64,000 nt of DNA from contig VXBP01004153.1 of the NCBI GenBank assembly GCA_013400115.1, positions 124,789-188,788 on the forward strand, read 5' to 3'. The position numbers and the translations under genes were made by a program. The notes under the pieces were generated by a model. It was not told the DNA's origin. It saw only the letters and a program-made list of their open reading frames with translations, and did no database searches. Numbering within the stretch: position 1 is the stretch's first letter; each line of letters begins with the position of its first letter. Shown here one piece after another: positions 32,221-43,371 of the stretch. This DNA comes from Rhinopomastus cyanomelas (taxonomy: Eukaryota; Chordata; Aves; Bucerotiformes; Rhinopomastidae).

Positions 32221-35200
32221 TCATTGGTAGGTTTTACTTGTGTAATTAATGAAGATGCAGTGCTGATTTAAAAACTTTTTCAAAAAAGAGATCATGTTCT
32301 GTAGCTCTGGGTTTTGAAGAGAAGCTTCTCACAGTCGCATGGAAGTGGTTTCTAACTACCTGAGTGAGTGATTTCATAAGGTGTGGCACTGCTGGAAGGG
32401 CCTGTCACATTACAGGCAAGGTATAAACTGACCCTCTGTGAAGCTGTGAAGCTTTGTTCTAAATCCCGGGGTCTGTCATAAAACATTCAGCTTGATCAAA
32501 GCTCTGAGGATCTTCATCTGGAGAGCTCTCCCCCACTTTTCCCCCATTTTATAAGTCAAAGGGCACCCGATTTTACCCCAGAGTGTCTTCACTTTAGTAC
32601 CTCGTGGGCTCTGATGTGTATGGAGCTCAAGTACTTTACCAACCTTTTAAAGTGAAAGTTATGGGGTATAAGTGGGTACTTCAGCCTAAGCAGCATGCTG
32701 TTCTGAATAGGGTCAGTTCTGTAAGACAACAGTCACAACCGTCAACAGGGTTGTTGACTCATAGGGCTGCTCGTTCAGTAAATTAATTCAGGTACGGTCT
32801 GGCTCTGAACTGGGAATTTGGATGTTAAGTGCGGAACCAAAGAGTGAAATGAGAAGGGCAGAAACCTGCAGGTTCTCCCTGCAAGAGGCACGGGGAGCTG
32901 TGTTCTCCTTTTCTGTAAGGACAGTACATTTTAGACTGGGAATGTTCAAAGCACCAACACGTCATGGGCAATTTACTCTACATGTGCCCCGGGGTCTGGT
33001 TTGGAATGCTACCTCAGCAAACCTCCCCTGTTGTGCTAATGGCCCTACTACTGGTAACGACGTAATGTCCTATTGATTATTTATCCATTGTTGATAGACT
33101 TATGTTTTCCCAGATGGATACTTAGGTGTAACTGCAAGTGAGAGCATTGATGCGGTACTGGATGCCGGAGCTGCTGCAGACACAGAAGGCAGAGCCTGAA
33201 GAGTGATAAAGACCCTTTCCCAGCAGATTTGTGATCAGGGAACAACAGTTTAACCAGGACCAGACTTGGAAGGGAGGGACGGTGTTCTACAAAAGGCCTT
33301 TTCACTTGCACCAACAGGAGTTCACAGGCTCTAGGATCCTGTTACGGCAATTTGCTACTCCTCTTTTTGCTGTCAGACACATTTGTGCTGTGAACGCACA
33401 CAGGATGAGGATTTACAAAGGCAGTGCTGTCTTTGAAAGGGAATTATGTTTATGAGGACAGAAAGGGTATTCGGTTCAGTCCTTGCTACTTGCAGCCCTT
33501 TCCTCCAGTATTTCATCAGGCTTATGAAACTTGGGGTCTAGTCCAGCCTCCAATAATTGTCCTACCTGCTCAAGGTCTGAATAATTTACAAAAGAAAACT
33601 TTTTTTTTCATTGCTTGCTCTCTAACCTTCATGTCTCCCTCTCCAAACTCATCTTTTCCAGCTTTTCTTTGAAATTCTGTGGTTGGAAAAATGTGCTTTG
33701 ATCCTGCAAGACGTTATCCTCTAGCAGCCAGTTTGGCCCTGTGCTCTTTCAGAAGGGCAACCGACACAGGATAAGTCTTCTCTCATGGGCAGGAGCCTGG
33801 CAGTGAGGGTAGAGCAAGGAGCAATCAGCGGCACAAAGGGATCCTCTGCAAGCAGCTGTGGGTCCCAGTGAGCTTGAGAGCTTGCCTGTGCCTCTGTGGC
33901 CGCCAGACAAACCCTCTCCAGCCATGTGTGCTGGCCAGGCATCTATTTCATCATAAGAAGAGCTCCCGCCAGTCTCTTTGCATGCCATGGTCTGTGCACA
34001 CCCAAATTTTAGTTCTCTTGGTAAAATGCAATGAGAGCTACGTGTCCTGTCAGCACTGCACCCAGCCCCAGCAGAAGAGGGATATGGTAGCTGTGGAGCT
34101 CTTAGAGAGGACAAAGATGAGGGTCTGCTTAGCAGCAGTTTCTTCTCCAGCATGGGAGAGCCCTGGATATATCTCCCAGAGGCTCAGGCTCAGCTGTAAG
34201 CATTTTCCTGCTGCTCAGAAGGAACTGTTCCTGGTCAGGTCTTGATGAAGCCCCTGCATTTGTCCGAAGAGCCCATCAAAATGCAGCAGGTAGGCTTTGC
34301 TGTGAGAGTGCATCGTCTGGCCGTCTAGGATACACAAAAAGGCTGTGCTGTGCTGTAAACACAAAACTACATTTGTTCAGAGGCAACAGGCTCTGTATTT
34401 CATCAGTCTCTGTCACTGCAGCTCTGCAGAGGGTTTATTGCACAGTGATGGATCTCCAAGGGAATGGGATATTCGCTCTTTGAGGGGTGGTCGGTGTGTA
34501 CAGTAAGTCACATCCCCAGGGCTGAGGAAGATCATAGCTGGTGGCAATTCAAGGCACTCCCCAAGGAGAAGAAAGGGGAGAAGGAGCACAGAGTGACCTT
34601 AGTGTCCTCTTTGCTTTTCATTGCAAAAAAGTTTTCATTCACTGTGTTCAGCATCATGCTGCAAGTCTGCTCAGTCCGGTGTATGTCACTTGCACAAGGC
34701 TGCCAACATCAGGGTGTCCCCTAAATCCTTAGGCTGCTTTCGTGGACAGAGAAACTCTAGGTGCTCTCAGGGTATCTGTTTTGCTGGGATCTTGGTGTTA
34801 CAAATGCCCCTTTGCTGCTGTCCATCCTCTCCTGTTGTGTGCTGCTCCCTAAAGATTTGCTGGCAACTTCCTTGGCTCTTCCTCGAGGCTGAAGGAGCTC
34901 GGTCCTGAACTGTCCTGGGGCAGGTCTCGTGCCCCCACGTTTTCTGGGATCTTCTGTGCTGTGCCTTGTTGACTGTGTGTAAACTGGTGCTGTACCTTTC
35001 ACAGGCACCTACAGAGGAAAAGTTGCTGTGCCACAGCAATTGTAGGGTAGCTGCATCTCTGATGCTGCTATAATGAGGCAAAACAGTGCACAACCATCTA
35101 CTCAGTTCTAAGGGCAGCTATTGGCCAACCTTGATGAGGAGTGGAGCCTGATTCCCCACAAATTACATCTGTCTGGGTGAGGGAGGACATCCATCTGATG

Positions 35201-36452
35201 TCCTACAAATCAGAAAAATGTTGAAGAGAGATGAGCTCTTGAAAGGCCACCGGTGGGCTATGCACTAGTGGAGTCAGCAGAGCTCTGCATTTTGAAGCCG
35301 GGTCTGAACAGAGCCAGCAGCTGAAGTGGAGAAGTGAAGAGGAAAGATAAGTCAACATGATTCTATGATTTCAGGAATGGACTTTGATTTAGGGATCATT
35401 TATGCTGGTGTGACCCATCACATGCCCCAGCAGTGCAGAGAGGAATGATGCAGAATCCTCAAAAAATCTCAGTGCCAGTTCAGAGGGGCTGTGGGCCACT
35501 GCTCTGGCTTAAAAGCGAGCGAGCCCACCCTACTTGTTTTAAAGGAGTGAGACCAATTGTGAAGTGCCAGGCTTAGGTCGTCCTGTGTGCTAAGAATCCC
35601 AGCTTCCTGACCTGTTCCCTACTCTTAAATGTCACAGCCACAGACCGTTTGCCTGACTTCTGCCTCAGTCAGTGTGTAGCTTAGATGGTGCTAAGGAAGC
35701 AGCTCTGTTGTGCTTTTCCTCATTTGTTTGTCTTGGGACCTTCTTTGCTGTGCTCGCTAGTGCTGCCCTTCTTGACTTGCGCCTGCAGGGTTGTCTAGCA
35801 TAACAGAAGGTTTTATCTTGTCCTCACAGGGCAACATTACTGTCCCACGGGCACGGTGGCCCTCTCCAGGCACCTAGGTCACAACATCCTCTTGGTTTTG
35901 TGATGAGAGGCATGGAGGATCTAGTTCCTCATAGGTAGACATTTCAAGTTGTTTTTCTTGTTTAGTGTGCAAGTCACTGCGAGAACTTGGCTGTTCTGCA
36001 CATCGAAATATGAAGCTGGCCATCCAGAAAATGAAGGGTACATGATCTGAAATCACTTGATAGCATCTTATGTTAAGTCACTTGTGAAGAAGCAGATCTG
36101 ATCCTGTGGGAGGAACAGGGACAGATTGTTTTTCTCCAAACCTGTGTTCAACATCGCAGTCACAAGAATTTGCAGATTCCTTTTCGACACAGCCCAGACT
36201 AATTCCAGGCAAGTCCAGCCTGCTGAGTAGTAAAGGTGTTTTATGTGTAAAAAGCAGTGAATAATCATATGATTAAGCTCAGCCTCGCCAGAAGTATTCA
36301 CAAGAGGCCCTACTGGTGATTATGCCGGCAGTCTTGTTTTTAACTACTGATTGGCTTTGCAATCTCGTACTGAGCGTGCGGCTATGGGTGTGCACGGGAG
36401 AGCAAGCACATCCCCCGGAGTCTATGTGCGTATGTGTCCACCTCCACGTACA
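32221..36452. other. unique non-coding sequence, 4.2 kb
   Basis: No repeat recognised. Overlapping frames of 125 to 134 codons on both strands at 33.75-34.25 kb have no identifiable domain. A short T run lies near 33600. Confidence 0.5.
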
Positions 36453-36745
36453 CAGAATCATAGAATCTTTCTGGTTGGAGAAGATCTTTAAGATCGTTGA
36501 TTCCAACCATTAACCACACTGTCCCAATCCCTGTGCTACACCCTGTCCCCGAGCTCCAGATCTCCACAACTGTGAAACATGGCCAGGGATGGCGATTCAA
36601 CCCCCTCCCTGGGCGGTCTGTTTGAAGGCCTGAGGACCCTTTCCAGGAAGAAGTTTCTTCTCAGGACCAACCTCCACTTCCCCTGGGCCAGCTTGAGACT
36701 ATTTCTGCTTGCCCTGTCCCTTGTTCTTAGTGAGAAAAGACCGAC
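36453..36745 (-). mobile_element. CR1 LINE 3' end, older subfamily
   Basis: The edge AGAATCATAGAATC is followed by TTTCTGGTTGGAGAAGATC and TTCCAACCATTAACC, then ORF2 C-terminal sequence whose minus-strand translation includes QGKWRLVLRRNFFLERVLR and PPREGVES. 5'-truncated near 36745. Confidence 0.93.
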
Positions 36746-37054
36746 ATGAGTGAAAGGTTCCACGTTTTTTAAAGAGTAATGGAAAAGCCCAGATGTTGCT
36801 CATGTATTGCCAGCGCTGGGTGGGCAGTGTTTGGTCTGCTCTCACCCTTTCTGCTGGCTAGCAGTAAGGAGAGAGGAGGATGATCCCTAGGATGTGAGAA
36901 CTCTGGTGGCTTCTGCTATCTCTTGTCTCTGAGGACACCCCTCAGCCATGGTCTGGCTGTGGATTTACATTCTTTCCATCACCACTTGACAAACCAAGGG
37001 TATTTCTCGAAGGAGTGGAGTCTGTGAAAAAGAACAGAGAGAATAAAAGGAAAA
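36746..37054. other. unique non-coding sequence
   Basis: About 300 bp between two minus-strand CR1 pieces; nothing recognised. Confidence 0.4.
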
Positions 37055-37172
37055 TCATGGGATCATAGGATCATAGGATGTTAGGGGTTGGAAGGGAACC
37101 CAAGAGATCATCAAGTCCAACCCCCCTGCCGGAGCAGGACAAAACTATCTAACACAGATCACAGAGGAATGC
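37055..37172 (-). mobile_element. short CR1 LINE tail with variant octamer
   Basis: GGATCATAGGATCATAGGATG shows the tail octamer with G in place of A at the unit boundary. GGGGTTGGAAGGGAACCC and TCAAGTCCAACCCCCCTGCC follow. About 118 bp remain. Confidence 0.88.
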
Positions 37173-40100
37173 AAAATGTACCTATATATCTCTTTAAAGG
37201 ATGAAGTAGACTTGCAGACTCTTATCTTGCCTGCCTCTTGACGTCACATTAAGACTCCGCTGGCTGTGAGCAATAGCTGAGCCTTTTGAGTCTTTCTAGC
37301 ACAGCTGAAAGAACTGAAAACACATGTTTGAGTTGCTAATTAGAGCCTGAGCCAACATCTGTTGTAGAAATCCTGATCATTCTCCTGTTGATAGCAACAA
37401 AAACCAAAGCAATCCCTTCCTGTACACGCCATGTTTTCCCTGAAGAGTGGCTCTGGGCTCCTTTGCTGATCTCTGGAGTGGTGTTTGCTCAGCTGCAACT
37501 GCAGAAATGTGCCCTGTCTCTTGCAGTGGAAGGGAATTCAAAATGCAATTAACTGTGAGCCCAGGCAAGGACACAGATGTTGGTGTCCCAGGCAGAGCTT
37601 GTGCCCCATAGCCAGCCAGGAGCAGACTTACCCTAGAAGTTCCTGTATCTCAGCAGAGACCATGAGGAGTCAAGTTGTCTTGTGAACAAGGAAATGTGAG
37701 CTCCACACATAAAGAACGGCCTTCAAGTGACTTCAGGACCTCATCCCAAGCCCTGTCCCTCCTCTCCCCATGTTTTTTTATTAGAGTAGCTCATCTACTG
37801 TGAGATATCCTCTCTTCTTCCGACATCTACCAAGGAAATGTTGGGGCTTGCAGCCTCCTACAGCTTCTCCATGTTACTTGACACAAAGGCTCTGACAGCT
37901 GCCCTGTGCCTGTCACTGACACTACGGTGCGCTGGAGTACACCATGGCCCTTCACACTGCATGACACACCTGCCTGAGCAAAGGACCCAGCTGCACTCCA
38001 AAGAGGATGCTGTGCATGGGAAGGGAACAAAGGTAGAAGGTCTCCTTGGGTCATGGAAAGGAGCCATTGTCATTAACGCTCTGGCACCAGCAGGTGCTGT
38101 AGGCAAGAATATATCCAGAGTTTCAGAGCAGTGAGGCTGTACATGGTCTGTACTCCTAACGGTGTAAGAATGGTTCATATGGTGTTTGGTGGTGGAAATG
38201 ACCTCTCTACTCTGCATGGTTTTGTGCTTACTGGGACCTAGATGCCAGGTTTGTTCTCATGATATACCTAACTGCAGAGGAAAGCAATGCTGTGCAAGAG
38301 TTAGTCCAGCCCAAAATGGCAGCAGTGCCTGGAATCAGGGCTGAGGTCCACTGGAACATCTTCACATCTGTTCAGTCTTGCACAACCCCCTTCACGTGCT
38401 GGAAAATGCAAGGTGCTGCCCAGTCTCCTCTCCAGATCACCACAGTTACCTATCCAAGAGAGGGAGCAGAATTAGAAGGTGAGTTCGTGGACTGGCCGAG
38501 GGGAAGTTTAATTGCACAGATGAAATACAAGAACATAGAATGGTCAGCCAGATAAACAAGGGAGTTAGTGTTGGAGCTAAATTTGCTAAGGAACCCCCTT
38601 TATTTTGCTAGTAATTTACTGAGTACCTTAACACGAACATCTTTTCTGGTCAGATTTTTCATGGGACACTATGAATGAAGTCAGGACATTTGAAAATCCT
38701 ACAAAATCTGCAAATTCACTCCATCATCAAGAACCAAAGTAGATTATATGCAGATAAATCCTATCCTGTCTCTCTGAACATACAGACTGTGTTCTGAGGG
38801 CGAACCAGAAAACAGTGCCAATATGTGAGTTTCTGTTTCCCTTCACATTTAATTGCCATTTCTCTGTTCTTTCGTATCTGAGATTTCACCTTCGCAGCAG
38901 ATCTCCAAGGCGTAAGCACGAGTTTTTGATGACACATTTGGGAGTGTGGACCCTGCTGCTAGAGCAGTTGACTCAAAAAGGATGTATTAAATTTACCAAG
39001 AACAATTGATCAAGGTCATTTGAGGGGAAGTTTTCTTGGGCTGATGCAGAAGAAATAGATAAAAAAAGAGGAAGCCAGTTCAAAAAAAGTCCTATTAAAA
39101 AAGACTTTTCAAAGATCAGCAAGCACAGCATGCAGCTGTCTGTGCTGTCCCATTGGGATGAAGGGGAATGTCCTATCAGGCAGCTGGCACGAACTTTCTG
39201 TGTTTTGCTCTTCCTGTGAAGACAACAATCTGTTCTAGGCCCTGAACTCCAGTAGAGAAGAAGAATGTGTCCACACTTGGCAGGGTCCCATATTGCCATG
39301 AGTTCATGGAAACTGTTGTGGAGGTGTTTCCCCACTTATCTCTGTTGCACATGGGCAACACAGAAGCTCCTGGTTGGCCCTTGACATGTAGAAGCATCAT
39401 CTAACACAGTATCACTTGTGCTTCTTAGTCAGGGTTTCGACAGCTGACTCTTCCATTGACTGCTCTACTCTTTACATGTGTTGGCCGTTGATCACAGGGT
39501 AAAGCATTCATTTTCAGCACAAAAACAGGTCACGTGTGGGAGCCTGCTCCTTTCTCCTATGAGCCATGCCGCTGATGTAATTTCAAGAATGTAAATACAA
39601 AGTGGAAAAAATATTCAAGCCAATTAAACAAACCTTCATAATTGCTGTAAAAGCAATGCCCACAGTTACCTGTGTTAGTGTTACGTATTTTGGAACTGTG
39701 AGGGCTCATGGAGAGGCAGCAGCGTTATTCACCCAGGGCTTATCTCATTTACAAGGCAGAGAAGTATTTGACTTTTGATTTTGGGTGAAGGACACACTGC
39801 AGAACCAGAGCAGTCTTTGTCTTGGACTCATAAGCCAAAGAAATATGTATTTCATCATTCAGGATAAACTCATTGAGATGTTTGAGGGGAATCTCAGAAG
39901 TTTGGTTCAAACAACATAGCAAGCGTGCCCTCATTATTTTAACACAGAAGCAGTGTCTCCTGGCCCTCAGCCTTGCTTCATCCCACTGCTAATTGCTGTC
40001 CCTTTTCCAGGAAAATGAACACTGCTGGGGTTAGAAGTGGAAAGTATCTGTAGGTTTGCAAGTACCACACTCCCATCGTGGTCATGAGGAGGAGCTGGAA

Positions 40101-40427
40101 GAGATTTACCCCCCACCTCAGGCTGAGGCAGGAGGCTGCCACTTTCTGCACCTGGTCACACACATAATCACCTCCCACAGATGTTGGCTCTGGCAAGTGG
40201 TGAAGGTGGTGAGCACCACTGCTAGCTGCTCCCTGGGACCTGCCAGACTGACAGACAGAGCCCTGTTTCCTGTAATGGGGCCTCAGACCTTTAAATTGAA
40301 GGGAGGGATAGCTTCTTGATAATGGTCTGCAAAGTGACTTCAAAGAACCTCCCATGTATTGTCAGAGGAGATGCTGCTACATCTTCCTGAAAATTTGTGG
40401 CCCCAACACATGAGGGTGACTTGCTGC

Positions 40428-40479
40428 AAATGGGTGAAGAAAGTCCTTTTTCTAAATGGGTGAAGAAAGTCCTTTTCCT
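40428..40479. repeat. 26-bp perfect-phase tandem duplication
   Basis: Two adjacent 26-bp units starting AAATGGGTGAAGAAAGTCC, at 40428-40453 and 40454-40479, differ at one base near the unit end. The similarity implies a recent duplication or selection on the unit. Confidence 0.9.
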
Positions 40480-40849
40480 GCCCCAATGTTACAGCTCAGA
40501 AGTGCCAAGGCTTCAGCTCTCCTCTTTAATGTTTTTATTGCAGGAACTGTAGAAGGGGAAACTTCTGCCTGGATGTATGGGGTGGGGCTTGTCCCACACA
40601 GGGAAGTTCTCAGTTGCCAGCAAGGTTTTGCAGCTAAAAGGTGTTTAAAAACGGCCAAAACACACACACAGCCCAGTGGAAGATCAGCTGGGGTGTCCTT
40701 TGCTCCGTATGATATTTTCTTTGTCACAGATTCAAGGCTCTGTGAACCCAGAGGAGTTTGCCACTGCAAAACACTTCATTGAGAGTGTCTGTAGGTGATG
40801 AAGTCAGGCTTTGCACAGCTTGTTTTCTATCTGTCTCTATCCCCCAACT

Positions 40850-41030
40850 CAGATATTAATGCTAATAGATTAGGGAGAGATTGAGCTGGATCAGATAAAT
40901 ATGTTAACGCATCATCTGCACAGAGCATTAATGCAAAGCTCTCTGAGCCCTTATAATGCCGGGGATATTTTCATTTTTGGCGTGTATTACATGCCAAACA
41001 TCCCGTTGCAAAATCAAATGACAGGAGAGT
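40850..41030. promoter_or_regulatory. AT-rich block with palindrome, conserved-element-like
   Basis: Contains AGATATTAATGCTAATAG, GATAAATATGTTAACGC (HNF1-like half), the perfect 10-bp palindrome GCATTAATGC at 40925-40934 running into AAAG (POU-like), TTATAATGCC, and AAATCAAATGACAGG (PBX/MEIS-like TGACAG). Of all blocks in the window this has the densest set of developmental-factor-like motifs. Function is inferred. Confidence 0.3.
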
Positions 41031-42120
41031 GAGATGTTCTTTTATCACTTTTCTGCCCTGAGTACTGGGTGGATATGAGGATTTTTGCTGCTATTTGGGA
41101 GAAAGCAGTTAAAATAAAGCCGGCACCAGACGAGGGATCTACCTCTCAGCTGCGAAGCCAGGACTCAAGACATGCTTAACCTGTCAGACATCTGTGGCAT
41201 TGAACTTGCATGGTTTGTTTTCCTTAGGATTTTCTGGGCTGAGTTTCTACCTCCAGAGCAAGAAAGAGAGGAAGAGAACCAGGGGTTTGCAGTCCTTGTG
41301 CCTTCTGGAAATCTCCTTGTGGAAATTTCCCAAAGATCCACAAGGGAGTTAGTGATTGTGGTTCTGCAACGTGCTCCAACAAAGGTCTGAGGGGCTGGCC
41401 TGTTCCCTGTGTCTATCTTGGAGGATGGCACTGTGTGTCAGGTGTGTGTGGAAAGGCATGCCAATTTCCAGTGCAAGGTCTTCGCACCACTGCAGGGCCA
41501 TGGGGTCTCACTTCCACCTGCTCACATCCTTATCCTGCTGGACACCTTCCTACAGGTACCAGTCATGGCTCCACACCATGGCCTGGTGGGACTTCCGTGT
41601 GTCTAGGTGCTAGGAATCAAAACTTGAGCACTGGAAACAGAAGGGTTCAGCAGTCCCTTTGATCCTGTGAGCCAGGAAACGGTCTGTACAGAGACTGAGT
41701 ACTTACTGCACACATCTGTTGCAGGAGCACCTTGAGCTTCACTTGGCCTTTCTGGCCCAGGAGGACCGCCCTTCGTTGGGATACTTCTGGGCAATTTCCT
41801 TCAGCGATAAAATGTCTCTTAACCAAGTGGTCATGGAAGGGATGTCTTTGCCTGTGCAGTGCTACATTTTGGGTGGATACCGCTCAGCTGATGAGAGATA
41901 CTGATGTCTCACAAATATCAGACATCTAGCCAGATATTCTCTGCCCGGAGAAAGCTTGGTCCATCAAAATCACCCTGAATGGGCAGCCTAAATCTGTGAT
42001 TTAGTTTGCAATTGCAGCTCTGCAGTGAGATTTGGAAATGATCAGCTCTCCTCAACAGGAAGAGGACTTTTGATACCTTCCAGACCATTAAGGGACCTGG
42101 AAGGACAGAGAAATAGATAG

Positions 42121-42452
42121 TGGGATTGTGTAGTCTGAAGAGGAAGAGGCTGAAGCGAGACCTTCTTGCTGTCTACAACTACCTGAAGGCACAAGACAAG
42201 AGGAAATGGCCTCAACCTGCCCCAGGGGAAGTGGAGGTTGGTCCTGAGGACAAACTTCTTCCTGGAAAGGGTCTTCAGGCCTTGGAACAGGCTGTCCAGG
42301 AAGGGGGTTGAATCGCCATCCCTGGCTGTGTTTCACAGTTGTGGAGATCTGGAGCTCAGGGACCGGGTTTAGCAGAGGGATTGGGACAATTGGGTTAATG
42401 GTTGGAATCAATGAACTTGAAGGAAAACAACCTAAACAATTCTCTGATTCTA
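42121..42452 (+). mobile_element. CR1 LINE 3' end, older subfamily, sense
   Basis: ORF2 end with GLCSLKRKRLKRDLLAVYNYL, then QGK-type and LERV-type remnants broken by indels. The 3' UTR (GGTTAATGGTTGGAATCAATG) and a degraded tail TTCTCTGATTCTA end near 42452. Confidence 0.92.
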
Positions 42453-43104
42453 AATGCCCAGACTGGGTGAGCTCTATTCTACTTTGTTTGTCATTATCAG
42501 CATTAGTCTCAATAGCACTGGTGTAAATATTTGAGCTGAATAAGGTAAAATAATGTGTGAGCTACTCACATTTCTCCTTGTGTACAGTACCAGACACCAT
42601 CGTTACCACAACTGGGCTGAAAGGCCACACCACTGAGTGCATCTCGAGGAAGATGAATGATGTCTCTCCTCATTTGTAACAGAACCTCTTTGGCATGCAC
42701 TCAAATGATGAGGGACTTGCAGTGGTGAGTTATCTCTCCTATCAGTCTCTGCTTCCAGTAAATAGTCACACTCCTTAGCAACACTTATTGACACAGAAAG
42801 AAAAATTCTGCCATGAAAACGGGGCTGCCTGGCAGCCTGGCATCAAGCACTGGGGACCACCAGCACCTGCAGAAGGCAAGCACTGACCCTGCTGCAGCTG
42901 CATCCTCATGAACATGGGCATTCACTGACTCACCTTGACCTAGGGCAGCAAACAGAAATAACAAATGTTAAGAGAAGTTCACTATATGCCAACACAGCCA
43001 AAAGCAAGAGCAGCTGGATGAACAGACACAGGTAGAGCACATGAGGTATTAAACCCTGGGAAGCCAGTCTGGGAGCACAGAGCCTGGGACCTGCAAATAT
43101 GCCG
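42453..43104. other. unique non-coding sequence
   Basis: Nothing recognised. Confidence 0.4.
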
Positions 43105-43371
43105 TGGAATCATAGAATCATCTAGTCCATAGAATCACGATCATCTAGTCCAATCCCCCTGACACAGCAGGATCACCTAGACCAAGTCGCACAGGAACAC
43201 ATCCAGGTGGGCTTCAAACATCTCCAGTGAAGGAGACTCCACAACCTCCCTGGGCAGCCTGTTCCAGTGCTCTGTCACCCTAATTCTGAAGAAGTTCTCT
43301 CTCATATTTATATGGAACCTCCTATGTTCCAGCTTACACCCATTGCCCCTCGTCCTATCACTAGATGCCAT
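43105..43371 (-). mobile_element. young-type CR1 LINE 3' end with tail duplication
   Basis: The plus strand starts GGAATCATAGAATCATC. The block ATCATCTAGTCC occurs twice (43117 and 43140 region) separated by another ATAGAATCA, then the element continues normally to TCACTAGATGCCATA. The minus strand encodes [20 protein letters not shown] and [15 protein letters not shown]. Confidence 0.93.

Larger units (their letters stand above)
37173..42120. other. unique non-coding sequence, 4.9 kb
   Basis: No gene recognised; frames reach 125 codons without domains. Includes the 40428 tandem duplication and the AT-rich block at 40850-41030. A further AT-rich patch is at 39600-39640 (GCCAATTAAACAAACC). 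Confidence 0.5.
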
